A DNA stretch of 64,000 nucleotides from Solirubrobacterales bacterium (GTDB taxonomy: Bacteria > Actinomycetota > Thermoleophilia > Solirubrobacterales > 70-9). Positions 35,015 to 44,507 of this stretch are shown piece by piece. Within the stretch, counting starts at the first letter, position 1. Every line of letters starts with the position of its first letter. The position numbers were made by a program, and so were the translations under genes. Under the pieces are notes generated by a model that was not told where the DNA came from, ran no database searches, and saw only the letters and a program-made list of their open reading frames with translations. The stretch covers positions 124,001 to 188,000 of the forward strand of contig DATMZR010000012.1 of assembly GCA_035573435.1 (NCBI GenBank), given 5' to 3'.

Positions 35015-37017
35015 ACGCGACGACGTACGCCTGGCTGGTGCTGGCCTTCCCGCTCGCGGGCTGCCTGGTGAACGCACTCGGCTGGCGCCGGCTTCCGCCC
35101 CGAGCCGCGGGCTGGATCGGGACAGCCGCGATCGCGCTCGCCTTCGTGAACTCGATCGCGGCGCTGGTGGCCCTGCAGGACAAGCCCGCTTCGGGCCGCG
35201 AGCTCACCTCCTCCCTCTGGACCTATGCCTCGGCGGCGGGCCTCGACATCAAGGTCGGCATCCTGGTCGACCCACTGTCGGTGTTCATGATCCTCGTGGT
35301 CACCGGCGTCTCCACGCTGATCCACCTCTACTCGATCAGCTACCTCGAGTCCGATCGCGGCTACGCCCGCTACTTCAGCTATCTCAACTTCTTCGTCTTC
35401 TCGATGCTGCTGCTCGTCCTGGCCGGCAACTTCGTGCTCTTGATCGTCGGCTGGGCATTCGTGGGCTTCGCCTCCTACGCACTGATCAGCTACTGGTATC
35501 GCCGGAACACCGCCACCAAGGCGGGCATGAAGGCGTTCGTGATCAACGTGATCGGCGACATCGGCCTGGTGCTCGCCGCCTTCTTCATCTTCCGGGAGCT
35601 GGGGACGTTCGACTACCTCGCCATCTTCTCCGCCGCGCCCCAGCAGTTCACGACCAACGAGGGCGTCGTGGTGGCGATCTGCCTCCTGATGCTGGTCGGG
35701 GCGTTCGCGAAGTCCGCGCAGTTGCCGCTCCACACCTGGCTTCCAGATGCGATGGAAGGCCCCACCCCCGTCTCCGCCTTGATCCACGCGGCCACCATGG
35801 TCACGGCCGGCGTCTACCTGATCGCCCGCATGCATCCCCTCTTCCTCGAGGCTCCCACAGCCGCCGATATCTCCGCCTTCCTCGGCCTGGCCACATTGAT
35901 CTTCGCGGCGACCGTGGCGCTCGCGGTCACCGACCTGAAGCGGATCATCGCCTACTCGACGATCAGCCAGATCGGCTACATGGTGATGGGCGTCTCGATT
36001 GGGGCCTATGCGGCGGGCCTGTTCCACCTGATGAGCCACGCGTTCTTCAAGGCCCTCCTGTTCATGGCAGCCGGGTCGGTGATCGCGGCGATGGCGGGCA
36101 CGCAGAACATCGATCGGATGAGCGGCTTTCGCCGCGCGCTGCCGTTCACGTCCGGACTCCTGATCGTCGGTGCCCTGGCGCTCGCGGCCTTCCCCGGCAC
36201 GTCGGGGTTCTTCTCCAAGGACGAGATCCTGGCCTTCGCCGGCGAGCGCGGCGGCTTCTACTGGATCCTTGCCATCGGCGGCTACGTGGGCGCCTTCTTG
36301 ACCGCCGTCTACGCCTTCCGGATCGTCTTCCGGGTCGTCTATGGAGAGCCATGTCCTGAGGCTCGGGAGCTCGAACAGGGACATCAGGCTCACGCGGAGC
36401 CGCAGAACCCGCTGACGGGGGAGAAGGAGGACACGGACGTCGGGTTCCCGGGCCCGGTGCACAACATCGCCGAGCGCGCGCGACCCATGGCGATCGCGAT
36501 GGCGATCCTGGGCGCGGGGGCGCTGTTCGGCGGTTACATCCAGGTACCGGGGGTGGATCACGTTCTGGACACGTTCCTGGAGCCGACCTTCGAGGACTCG
36601 CCCCTGTCCAGGATCCACGTGCCGACCGCGACCGCCTGGGCCGACCTCGGGATCGGCGGGGCGCTCAGCCTGCTGGGCATCGCCACCGCCTACTACGTCT
36701 ACAGGGTCGCCCCGCAGACCCCCGAGCGGCTGCGACGCAGGGCTCACGCCGTCTACACCTTCCTGGTCAACAAGTGGTACTTCGACGAGCTCTACGACAC
36801 GCTCGTCTACCGGCCGGTGATCGCGACCGGCCGCTTCGCGAACGCGGTGCTGGAGCGGGTCGTGGTGCAGGGGATCGTCGCCGCGACTGTGGACGCGGTC
36901 CGCGGGGTCAGCGTGATCGTGCGCGGCGCCCAATCCGGATTCGTCCGCGCCTACGCCCTGCTGCTGGTCGGAGGGTTCGCCGCCCTGGGCCTCTACTTCC
37001 TGATCGTCAGCTCGTGA
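35011..37017 (+). CDS. nuoL: NADH-quinone oxidoreductase subunit L
   Basis: Antiporter-like proton-pumping subunit of 668 residues, about 16 helices. Core motifs: [72 protein letters not shown] (pump lysine) and [15 protein letters not shown]. The region after residue 440 contains a hydrophilic insert and then the long lateral helix and final anchor typical of NuoL. GTG start overlaps nuoK. Confidence 0.97.
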   Translation: MNATTYAWLVLAFPLAGCLVNALGWRRLPPRAAGWIGTAAIALAFVNSIAALVALQDKPASGRELTSSLWTYASAAGLDIKVGILVDPLSVFMILVVTGVSTLIHLYSISYLESDRGYARYFSYLNFFVFSMLLLVLAGNFVLLIVGWAFVGFASYALISYWYRRNTATKAGMKAFVINVIGDIGLVLAAFFIFRELGTFDYLAIFSAAPQQFTTNEGVVVAICLLMLVGAFAKSAQLPLHTWLPDAMEGPTPVSALIHAATMVTAGVYLIARMHPLFLEAPTAADISAFLGLATLIFAATVALAVTDLKRIIAYSTISQIGYMVMGVSIGAYAAGLFHLMSHAFFKALLFMAAGSVIAAMAGTQNIDRMSGFRRALPFTSGLLIVGALALAAFPGTSGFFSKDEILAFAGERGGFYWILAIGGYVGAFLTAVYAFRIVFRVVYGEPCPEARELEQGHQAHAEPQNPLTGEKEDTDVGFPGPVHNIAERARPMAIAMAILGAGALFGGYIQVPGVDHVLDTFLEPTFEDSPLSRIHVPTATAWADLGIGGALSLLGIATAYYVYRVAPQTPERLRRRAHAVYTFLVNKWYFDELYDTLVYRPVIATGRFANAVLERVVVQGIVAATVDAVRGVSVIVRGAQSGFVRAYALLLVGGFAALGLYFLIVSS

Positions 37018-37036
37018 TGGCGCCGGAGGCAGGCAC

Positions 37037-38569
37037 GTGATCCAGGTGATGCTGTGGCTGCCGGTGGCCGTGGGCCTGGTCTGCTTCGTGGTGCCGCGGA
37101 GGGCGGTCTCGATCTCGGCGGTGCTCGGTTCCGGCATCGTGCTCGGGCTCGCGATCGCGTTGGTGGCGAGCTTCGACGCGGCAGAAGCCGGCCTTCAACA
37201 CACGGTTTCGGAGAGCTGGATCCCCGATCTCGGCGTCCGCTACGAGCTCGGGGTGGACGGGATCAGTCTGTTCCTGATCCTGCTGACTGCGCTCCTTTGG
37301 GCGGGGGCAACGGTCTTCTCGAGCTTCCGGCTGCCCGATCGGCCACGCATCTACTTCTTCATGCTCGGGCTCGGCGAAACGGCCACCCTTGGCGCCTTCC
37401 TGGCCCAGGACCTGCTGCTGTTCGTCCTCTTCTTCGATCTGATGCTGGTGCCGTTCTGGTTCTTGATCGGCACGTTCGGGGGCGAGAACAGGATCGCCGC
37501 GACGACCAAGATGATCGTCTACACGCTGGTGGGCTCGCTGCTGATGCTCGTGGCCGCGATCGCCACCGCGATCCTCGCCTCGGATCAGGTGGGTCAGTTG
37601 AGCTTCTCGCTCGCCGACCTGCGCGCCCACACGCTCTCGAGCGGAAGCCAGGAGTGGATCTTCCTGTTCTTCGCAGCGGCCTTCCTGATCAAGATGCCGG
37701 CCGTCGTCGTACACGGCTGGCTGCCGGACGCTTATCGGGCCGCGCCGCTGCCGGTGCTCGCGCTCCTGGCCGGGGTGCTCTCGAAGGTCGGGGCCTACGG
37801 CTTCCTGCGGGTCGCGCTGCCCCTCTACCCAGATGCCACCTCCACCTATCAGGAACTGATCCTGCTGGTGGGCGTCGCCAGCATCCTCTACGGGTCGGTG
37901 ATGGCGTTCACGCAGACGAACGTTCGCCTAATCGCCGGCTACTCCTCCATCGCCCAGCTCGGCTTCATCACGATCGGGATCTTCTCCCTACGACCCGACG
38001 GCGCCGACGGGGCGGTGCTTCAGATGGTCAACCACGGCCTGGTGGTGGCTCCGATCTTCCTGATCATCGCCCTGCTGTGGGAGCGCTCGGGGAGCGAGGA
38101 CCTGACCCGGCTCGGCGGCCTGGCGATGCGGGCGCCGGTTCTCGCCGCCTTGTTCCTGATCGTCACGCTGGCGACCCTGGCGATGCCCGGGTCCGCGAAC
38201 TTCATGGGCGAGTTCTACATCCTGATCGGGGTCTTCCAGGCCAAGATCGTCTACGCCTTCGTGGCCGTCGTCGGGGTGGCACTCGCGGCCTTCTATGCGA
38301 TTCGCCTCTTCCAGCGCACCATGCACGGCCGGCTCGCGGACAACGCCGAGTCGCGGGAGATCGGTCTGCGCGACGCGATGGTGCTGGTGCCGCTCGTCGC
38401 CTGCATCGTCGCCCTGGCCCTCTACCCGGGACTGATTCTGAGCCGGGGCCAGGCCGCCGTGGAGGACAAGGTGGCGGCCGTGACCTCGGACCCGAAGCCC
38501 GCGCCCGCCCCTCCCTCGACCCGCGCTGAGTCGGGCTGGACAGGCCGCGCCCCGGGGGGTGATGGGTGA
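37037..38569 (+). CDS. nuoM: NADH-quinone oxidoreductase subunit M
   Basis: Antiporter-like subunit of 510 residues. Motifs: YELGVDGISLFLILLTALL, FFDLMLVPFWFLIGTFGGEN (conserved Glu region), KMPAVVVHGWLPDAYRAAPLPVLALLAG, AYSSIAQLGFITIGIFSL and ANFMGEFYILIG. GTG start 19 bases after nuoL, the widest gap among the nuo L-N genes. A low-complexity proline tail ends the protein. Overlaps nuoN by 4 bases. Confidence 0.96.
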   Translation: MIQVMLWLPVAVGLVCFVVPRRAVSISAVLGSGIVLGLAIALVASFDAAEAGLQHTVSESWIPDLGVRYELGVDGISLFLILLTALLWAGATVFSSFRLPDRPRIYFFMLGLGETATLGAFLAQDLLLFVLFFDLMLVPFWFLIGTFGGENRIAATTKMIVYTLVGSLLMLVAAIATAILASDQVGQLSFSLADLRAHTLSSGSQEWIFLFFAAAFLIKMPAVVVHGWLPDAYRAAPLPVLALLAGVLSKVGAYGFLRVALPLYPDATSTYQELILLVGVASILYGSVMAFTQTNVRLIAGYSSIAQLGFITIGIFSLRPDGADGAVLQMVNHGLVVAPIFLIIALLWERSGSEDLTRLGGLAMRAPVLAALFLIVTLATLAMPGSANFMGEFYILIGVFQAKIVYAFVAVVGVALAAFYAIRLFQRTMHGRLADNAESREIGLRDAMVLVPLVACIVALALYPGLILSRGQAAVEDKVAAVTSDPKPAPAPPSTRAESGWTGRAPGGDG

Positions 38570-40131
38570 GCTTCACCGCCCCCCACGTCGACTACGCGGG
38601 GCTCTCCCCTGTGATCACGCTCACTGCCGGGATCTGCGTGGTGCTGCTGACCGGCCTGCTCGGCGAAGGGCGCCAGCGGGTCGCGGTCTCGATCGTCTCA
38701 CTGGCCACCCTCGCCACCGCAGCCGGCCTCTGCATCTGGCAGTGGGGCGAGCGCAAGGACCTGGTGGCCGGAGCCCTGCGGCTTGACGAGCTCGGACTGG
38801 CCGGCGCGCTGATTGCGATCCTCGCCGCCGCTGTCGTGCTTCCACTGTCTTGGCGGGAGCCGGCCGCCGAGCGTCCGGGGTCCGAGCCCCGCCACGGGGA
38901 ATTCCAGGCGCTCGTGCTCTCCTCGGTACTCGGGATGGTCCTGCTGGCCCAGGCTCAGAACCTGGTTTCGTTCTTCGTTGCGATCGAGCTGCTCTCGGTC
39001 CCCCTCTACGTTCTATGCGGCTCGGCACTCCTGCGGAAGGAGTCGCTCGAGTCGGGCCTCAAGTACCTGATCGTCGGCTCGCTCGGCTCGGCGACATTGC
39101 TCTACGGCCTGGCCTTCGTCTATGGCGGCTCGGGATCCACGGACTTCAGCGGCATCCGCGACGGGATCGGGGCGGGGCTCGCCGACGACCCGCTGGTCCT
39201 GATCGGGATCGCGTTGGCCGCAACCGGGCTGGCCTTCAAGATCTCGATCGCGCCCTTCCACCAGTGGACGCCCGACGTCTACCAGGGGGCTCCGACGCCG
39301 GTGACCGCCTTCATGGCCGTGGCAACCAAGGCGGCGGCGTTCTGTGTGTTCGTGCGCTTCTTCGAGGTCGCGCTGGGCCCGGCCGTCGACAACTGGCAGC
39401 CGGCGCTGGCGGTGCTTGCTGCGATCTCGATCGTGGTCGGGAACATCGGCGCGCTCGGCCAGGACTCGCTGAAGCGGCTGCTGGGCTACTCCGGCATCGC
39501 CCAGGCGGGCTACATGCTGGTGGGCCTGGTCGCGGCCACCGAGCTTGGGGTGAACGCTCTGATCTTCTATCTGGCGGCCTACGCGTTGATGAACCTGGCC
39601 GCCTTCTGCGTGATCGTCGTCCGCGAGCGCGAGACCGGACTCGGCGACGACATCGCGGCGGTGCAGGGCCTGGGCGGCGATCGCCCCGAGCTGGCCTGGC
39701 CGCTGACGATCGCGATGCTGGCGCTGGCCGGGCTGCCGGCGACGGCCGGGTTCATGGGCAAGCTCTACCTGATCGAGGCGGCCGTCGACGCGGACTACAC
39801 CTGGCTCGGGGTGGCGATCGCGATCGGGACGATGATCTCGCTCGTCTACTACCTGCGGGTGGTGGCCGCCGTCTGGATGCGGCGCGCGCCGGAGCCCATG
39901 GGACACGAGCCGACGGGAATGCCCGCAATGGCCGGGGGCTCGCCGGAGGCCGACCGGCAGGGCGCCACACCGAGCGCGGCACCGCGCCCACCGCCGGGCA
40001 CCCGCTGTCCGGCGATCGTGGTCCCCGCCGGGGTGCTCGCCGCGGCGACGATCTTCTTCGGTGTCTTCCCCTCGCCGCTGGTGGACTGGGCCTCAAATGC
40101 AGGTCAGGCGCTGGCGGCGTTCATCCCCTGA
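38566..40131 (+). CDS. nuoN: NADH-quinone oxidoreductase subunit N
   Basis: Last gene of the operon, 521 residues, 14 or so helices. Family motifs: FFVAIELLSVPLYVLCGSALL, ESGLKYLIVGSLGSATLLYGLAFVYG, FKISIAPFHQWTPDVYQGAPTPVTAFMAVATKAA, LLGYSGIAQAGYMLVGL. A hydrophilic loop rich in Pro/Ala (about 445-480) precedes the final helix. The following gene is convergent, 14 bases away, and no clear terminator hairpin was seen between them. Confidence 0.96.
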   Translation: MSFTAPHVDYAGLSPVITLTAGICVVLLTGLLGEGRQRVAVSIVSLATLATAAGLCIWQWGERKDLVAGALRLDELGLAGALIAILAAAVVLPLSWREPAAERPGSEPRHGEFQALVLSSVLGMVLLAQAQNLVSFFVAIELLSVPLYVLCGSALLRKESLESGLKYLIVGSLGSATLLYGLAFVYGGSGSTDFSGIRDGIGAGLADDPLVLIGIALAATGLAFKISIAPFHQWTPDVYQGAPTPVTAFMAVATKAAAFCVFVRFFEVALGPAVDNWQPALAVLAAISIVVGNIGALGQDSLKRLLGYSGIAQAGYMLVGLVAATELGVNALIFYLAAYALMNLAAFCVIVVRERETGLGDDIAAVQGLGGDRPELAWPLTIAMLALAGLPATAGFMGKLYLIEAAVDADYTWLGVAIAIGTMISLVYYLRVVAAVWMRRAPEPMGHEPTGMPAMAGGSPEADRQGATPSAAPRPPPGTRCPAIVVPAGVLAAATIFFGVFPSPLVDWASNAGQALAAFIP

Positions 40132-40145
40132 CGGCAGCTCGAGAA

Positions 40146-41894
40146 TCAGGTGGGGACCTGCTCGCCGAACATCTCAGGCAGGCGTCCGGCCAGGGCGAAA
40201 TCGCCCTCGAGCTCCAGGGCGCCCTCCAGCAGGAGCTTCGGCGCAAACGCCTCGCGGGCAGCCAGCCGGACGAAGTCGGGAACGCTGGTTCGCAGGGTGA
40301 GGGCGGGCTCGGCCGCCGCGCCGCGCCGCACCGCCGCCCGGCCGTCGCCGATCCGGAGCGTCCAGCTCTGCGGCCCGTCGCGACCGTTCAGCTCGTAGGC
40401 GATCTCGCCCTCGAATCCACGCGTCGCCTCGGGAACGAAGGAGCGCTCCATCCCCTTGAAGATGATCGCCAGCCCGGGCCCACGATCGAAGAGCCGGTGG
40501 AGCTGCTCGTCGCTGCGACCGCGAACCAGGCCTGCGAAGGCCGTTTCCGTGACCCGGGCTGCCAACTCGCGCGCCGACAGGAATCGCCCGGGGCCGCCGT
40601 CTTGCGCCGCCCCCACCCGAGCCGCGGTCTCCGCATGCGCGGGCGCGGGCTCACGATCGGGCTTGACGACGTAGTCCGGATCCGACACGCGCGCGGGGGC
40701 CCGCCGGGCCATCGCAAGCTCCAGCGCCTCCTCCAGCCGCTCGCCCTTGGCGCGCTCGCGCTCAGAGGCGCGCTCCATGAATCGCGGCAGGACATCGGCC
40801 GCGATCAGCTCGATGCTCTCGCAGATGTGCTCGTGACGGTTGGCGCCGGCCTGCAACACGAAGATCACCTGGTCCACGCCGGCGGTCTCGTAGCGCTGGA
40901 TCAGGTCGGCCACCTGGTCAGGGGTCCCGATTGCCCCGCGGAGGCTGCCCAGCCCCTCCTGGAGGAGCCGGACGCCCAGCGGCGCGTCGTCGGGGGTGAC
41001 GATCTCCCGGGCGAAGCCGACTTCGGTGCGCCGCTCCTGGAACTCCTGCCACACGTTCGAGCGGCCGGGGCGGTGCTCGCCGAAGGCGTAGTAGTAGGCA
41101 AGCGAGAAGCCGAAGAAATGGGCGCCGTCGATGCCGCGTTCGATCGCCGTCGCCTCGTCACGGTGGCACATCATCGGCAGCACCACGGCGACGTTGGGGT
41201 TGACCGCGAATCCCCCCGGCACGCAGCGATCCGAGGCAATCAGCTCGTAGTAGGAGTCGACCCACTCCTTCGCGGCCTCGGGCTCGACGAAGGAGAAGGA
41301 CAGGGCTCCCAGCCCCCGTTCCGCCGCCGTCAGGATCGTGTCGCGGCGGCTACACGCCACCCAGAGCGGCGGGTGGGGGCGCTGCTTCGGCTTTGGAACC
41401 ACGTTTCGGGGCGGCATCGACACCCAGCGCCCGTCGTAGCCGGCAAACGGCTCCTCCACAAACATGCGGGTGATCGCGTCCAGGGACTCCTCCCACTGGG
41501 CTCGCTTGTGCTCCCGGTCCACTCCGAAGCCGCCGAGCTCAATCTGCGAGCTTCCTTCGCCGGTGCCGAACTCGACCCGCCCGCCGGAGAGCAGGTCCAG
41601 CGTCGCCACCCGCTCGGCCACGCGCGCCGGGTGGTTGACGGCCGGCGGGATCTGCACGATCCCGTGGCCGAGGCGGATCCGGCTCGTCCGCTGGCTGGCG
41701 GCGGCGAGGAAGACCTCGGGAGCGCTGGAGTGCGAGTACTCCTCCAGGAAGTGGTGCTCGACCTCCCAGACGTAGTCGAACCCGACCCTGTCGGCCAGTT
41801 CCACCTGCTCGAGGGCGTTGGTCAGCAGCGTGGCCTCATCCGGCTGCCCAGGGGCGTGGGGCAGCTGGTGCTCATAGAAGAGGCCAAACCTCAC
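40146..41894 (-). CDS. LLM-class flavin monooxygenase fused to an SCP2-like sterol-carrier domain
   Basis: Protein of 582 residues. The N-terminal about 390 residues are a bacterial-luciferase-like TIM barrel (FGLFYEHQLPHAPG, LGHGIVQIPPAVNHPARVAERVATLDLLSGGRVEFGTG, KQRPHPPLWVACSRRDT). After a charged linker, the C-terminal about 140 residues resemble an SCP2 lipid-binding domain (FKGMERSFVPEATRGFEGEIAYEL, WTLRIGDGRAAVRRG, LTLRTSVPDFVRLA, ELEGDFALAGRLPEMFG). F420 or FMN cofactor and substrate cannot be decided. I chose the GTG at 41894, typical for LLM proteins; an ATG at 41939 would extend it across the start of the divergent transporter gene. Confidence 0.85.
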   Translation of the reverse strand: MRFGLFYEHQLPHAPGQPDEATLLTNALEQVELADRVGFDYVWEVEHHFLEEYSHSSAPEVFLAAASQRTSRIRLGHGIVQIPPAVNHPARVAERVATLDLLSGGRVEFGTGEGSSQIELGGFGVDREHKRAQWEESLDAITRMFVEEPFAGYDGRWVSMPPRNVVPKPKQRPHPPLWVACSRRDTILTAAERGLGALSFSFVEPEAAKEWVDSYYELIASDRCVPGGFAVNPNVAVVLPMMCHRDEATAIERGIDGAHFFGFSLAYYYAFGEHRPGRSNVWQEFQERRTEVGFAREIVTPDDAPLGVRLLQEGLGSLRGAIGTPDQVADLIQRYETAGVDQVIFVLQAGANRHEHICESIELIAADVLPRFMERASERERAKGERLEEALELAMARRAPARVSDPDYVVKPDREPAPAHAETAARVGAAQDGGPGRFLSARELAARVTETAFAGLVRGRSDEQLHRLFDRGPGLAIIFKGMERSFVPEATRGFEGEIAYELNGRDGPQSWTLRIGDGRAAVRRGAAAEPALTLRTSVPDFVRLAAREAFAPKLLLEGALELEGDFALAGRLPEMFGEQVPT

Positions 41895-41913
41895 GCGGGG
41901 CGAGGATAGTCCG

Positions 41914-42837
41914 ATGGCGGCAATCGTGTCGGCGATCATCCTGGCGACGGCCGGGGGAGCCTGGGCGGAGCATCGCTACGGCGGGCGCGCCGGGGTCGCT
42001 GCGCGCCGGGCACTGCTCTTCGTGCTCTACGTGGTGCTGCCGCCGATCACCTTCTTCAATCTCACCCGGGTCGAGTTCGACGCCGACGTCGGGCTGGGGA
42101 TCGGGCTCGCGTACCTGGCGCTGGCGCTCGCGGCGTTGATTGCCTGGTTCGTGGCCTCGCGGCCGCTGGGCCTGCCACGCCCCGCCGTCGGCTCCGTGAT
42201 CTGCTGCACACTGGTGGCGAATACCGGCTATCTCGGCTATCCGCTGGTCGCCGCTCTGCTCGGCTTCGACGAGCTGTCCGAGGCGGTGGTCTACGACGTG
42301 CTGGTCTCCGCACCGGCCCTGCTCGTCGGCGCGTTCTCGGTTGGCGCCGCGTTCGGCGAGCGCGCGGGCGAGACCCCGAGGCAGCGAGTGGCCGCGTTCT
42401 TTCTCCGCAACCCGGCGCTCTACGCGGCCGCGCTGGCGCTGGTCGCCCCGGACTCGCTGGCGCCGGACGTCCTCGTGGACGCCTCGCGGATCGCGATCGT
42501 GGCCGTGCTTCCGCTCGGATTCTTCGCCGTCGGCGCAGCGCTCGCCGAGCAGGCCGACGAGGGCGCGATTCCGGTACCGCCGCCGCTCGACGCCGCCGTC
42601 GCGACGACTGTGGCGCTGCGCTTGGCGGTTGCGCCCGGGCTGCTCGCCCTGCTCGCCCTGCCGCTGATCGACCTACCGGGACCCTACCTGCTGCTCGCCG
42701 CCATGCCCTGCGGCATCAACTCGATGATCGTCACCCACGCCTACGGCCTGGACCTGCGGATCTCCGCCGCCGCGGTGGCCTGGTCGACGGCGGTCGTGGT
42801 GGCGGCGGCCGTCGGCTCGGTGACCATTTTTGGCTAG
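41914..42837 (+). CDS. AEC-family (auxin efflux carrier-type) transporter
   Basis: Membrane transporter of 307 residues with ten hydrophobic helices in two five-helix repeats. Family cues: LLFVLYVVLPPITFFNLTRVEF in the second helix, CTLVANTGYLGYPLVAALLGFD with the unwound crossover region, and AMPCGINSMIVTHAYGLD near the end. Such carriers export organic acids or amino-acid derivatives; the substrate is unknown. Starts only 19 bases from the LLM start on the other strand, so the two share a very compact divergent promoter region. ThyX-like gene follows 46 bases later. Confidence 0.82.
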   Translation: MAAIVSAIILATAGGAWAEHRYGGRAGVAARRALLFVLYVVLPPITFFNLTRVEFDADVGLGIGLAYLALALAALIAWFVASRPLGLPRPAVGSVICCTLVANTGYLGYPLVAALLGFDELSEAVVYDVLVSAPALLVGAFSVGAAFGERAGETPRQRVAAFFLRNPALYAAALALVAPDSLAPDVLVDASRIAIVAVLPLGFFAVGAALAEQADEGAIPVPPPLDAAVATTVALRLAVAPGLLALLALPLIDLPGPYLLLAAMPCGINSMIVTHAYGLDLRISAAAVAWSTAVVVAAAVGSVTIFG

Positions 42838-42883
42838 GACACCCCGGTCCAGGCCGGCCGGGACGCCGACTACGATCCAGCGC

Positions 42884-44473
42884 ATGCGCTACCCGGTCGA
42901 GTCGTTCACCGCGGATGAGGAGGCGCTCCTGCGTCGCCACTTCACCAATCTCGACCGCCCGGTCTTCTGCCTGGTCAACCTGCCCGAGACGGTGAAGGGC
43001 GCGATGTTCGCGCGCTACTCGCGCTACGCGGGCTCGGTGCGAAGGCTGTTCCTGGACGAGTTCGCAGGCGACTTGCCCGAGGGCTCTCGGCCCTTCGACG
43101 GCGTCGAGGGCGAGCGCGCCGCGCAGCTGTATGAGCGGGTCTTCATCGGCTACGGCGACGACTCGATCGGCCAGGTGGGAGGCGCGCATCTGGCCTGCGA
43201 GTGGGTCTCGAACATCCTCACCAAGGTCCTCCAGCGCGGCCGGCTTGCCGCCTACCTGGAGCAGTCAACGCGCTACATCCCCTACGACCAGCCGATGGAG
43301 GAGGGCGGCGGCTATCGCTACTACCGCGACGAGCGGCTGGGCGAGCCCTACCGGGCCGCGATGGACGAGCTGTTCCGCGTCTACTCCCGCAGCCTGGAGT
43401 CGGTTCAGTCGTGGGCTGCCGAACGATGGCCGCGGGCCCAGGAGCCCGAGGACGCTTGGCGCCGCTCGATCCGCGCCAAGTCGCTCGACCTGCTGCGGGG
43501 TGTGCTGCCTGCGTCGACGCTCAGCCACGTCGGCATCTTCGCGTCCGGCCAGGCCTACGAACAGCTCCTGCTCCGTCTGATGGCTTCCCCGCTGCCGGAG
43601 GCGCGCGAGTACGGCGACATGATCCTCACCGAGCTCGCCAAGGTGATCCCGAGCTTCGTCGGGCGGATCGAGCGGCCCGATCGCGGCGGCGAATGGATCG
43701 ACTACCTGCGCGAACGCCGGCGGGCCACCGAGCGCGCGGTGGCGCGGATGGGACTGGACCATCCGACCCAAGGCGATGCGCCCTCGGTCGAGCTGGTCCG
43801 TGTCGAGGGCAATGAGCAGGATCTCCTGGCCGCCTCGTTGTTCGAGTCGGCGAGCGCGTCCGAAGCCGAGATCCGCGACAGGATCGACGTCCTGGACCCG
43901 CTGGAGCGCGCCGAGCTGATCGCCGAGCTGGCAGGTGAGCGGCGAAACCGTCGCCACCGCCCTGGCCGCGGCTGGGAGGCGGTGCGCTACCGGTTCGAGA
44001 TCGTCTCCGACTACGGTGGCTTTCGCGATCTGCAGCGCCATCGGATGCTGACCTGCCAGTGGCAACGCCTGGGGCCGCATCTGGGCGCGGCGATCCCGGA
44101 GGAGGTGCGCGATGCGGGCGCCGGGCCGGAATACGAGCGGGCCCTGGAGATCTCGCGGGGGGAGTTCGAGCGGCTCGAGGCGGAGGGGCTTGCCGAGGCG
44201 GCGCCCTACGCTCTCTGCCTCGGCTACCGGATCCGCTATGTCCTCGATCTCAACGCGCGGGAGGCCATGCACGTGATCGAGCTTCGCTCGGGCCGCGAGG
44301 GACACCCGACCTACCGCGCTGTCGCCCAGGCCATGCACGAGCGCATCGCGGCTGTCCACCCCGCGATCGCCGGGGCGATGGTTCACGTGGATTCCTCTCG
44401 CGAGCCGCGCCTGGAGCGCATCCTGGGCGAGATCCGCACCCACCGAAAGCGCCTGGCCGCGGCTCGCGGCTGA
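42884..44473 (+). CDS. two-domain ThyX-like flavin-dependent thymidylate synthase protein
   Basis: Protein of 529 residues, about twice ThyX length, with two ThyX-like halves. Canonical ThyX has RHRxxSxNExSxRY. In the first half residues 118-131 read RGRLAAYLEQSTRY, keeping E, S and RY but with Gly for His. In the second half residues 384-395 read QRHRMLTCQWQR, keeping RHR but losing the N-E-S part. Each half also has a helical segment with conserved aromatic residues. Active sites of ThyX form between subunits, so the halves might complement each other, or the protein may no longer make dTMP. The ATG at 42884 was chosen; the open frame extends a few codons further. No thyA or ordinary thyX is in the window. 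Confidence 0.82.
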   Translation: MRYPVESFTADEEALLRRHFTNLDRPVFCLVNLPETVKGAMFARYSRYAGSVRRLFLDEFAGDLPEGSRPFDGVEGERAAQLYERVFIGYGDDSIGQVGGAHLACEWVSNILTKVLQRGRLAAYLEQSTRYIPYDQPMEEGGGYRYYRDERLGEPYRAAMDELFRVYSRSLESVQSWAAERWPRAQEPEDAWRRSIRAKSLDLLRGVLPASTLSHVGIFASGQAYEQLLLRLMASPLPEAREYGDMILTELAKVIPSFVGRIERPDRGGEWIDYLRERRRATERAVARMGLDHPTQGDAPSVELVRVEGNEQDLLAASLFESASASEAEIRDRIDVLDPLERAELIAELAGERRNRRHRPGRGWEAVRYRFEIVSDYGGFRDLQRHRMLTCQWQRLGPHLGAAIPEEVRDAGAGPEYERALEISRGEFERLEAEGLAEAAPYALCLGYRIRYVLDLNAREAMHVIELRSGREGHPTYRAVAQAMHERIAAVHPAIAGAMVHVDSSREPRLERILGEIRTHRKRLAAARG

Positions 44474-44507
44474 ACCTCGTTTGCCCGAGATACGTATGCT
44501 CGAATAA

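Noticed and set aside
36146-36352. Arginine-rich minus-strand frame opposite nuoL
   Set aside because: The composition is what the antisense of a GC-rich membrane gene yields; no start site or motif.
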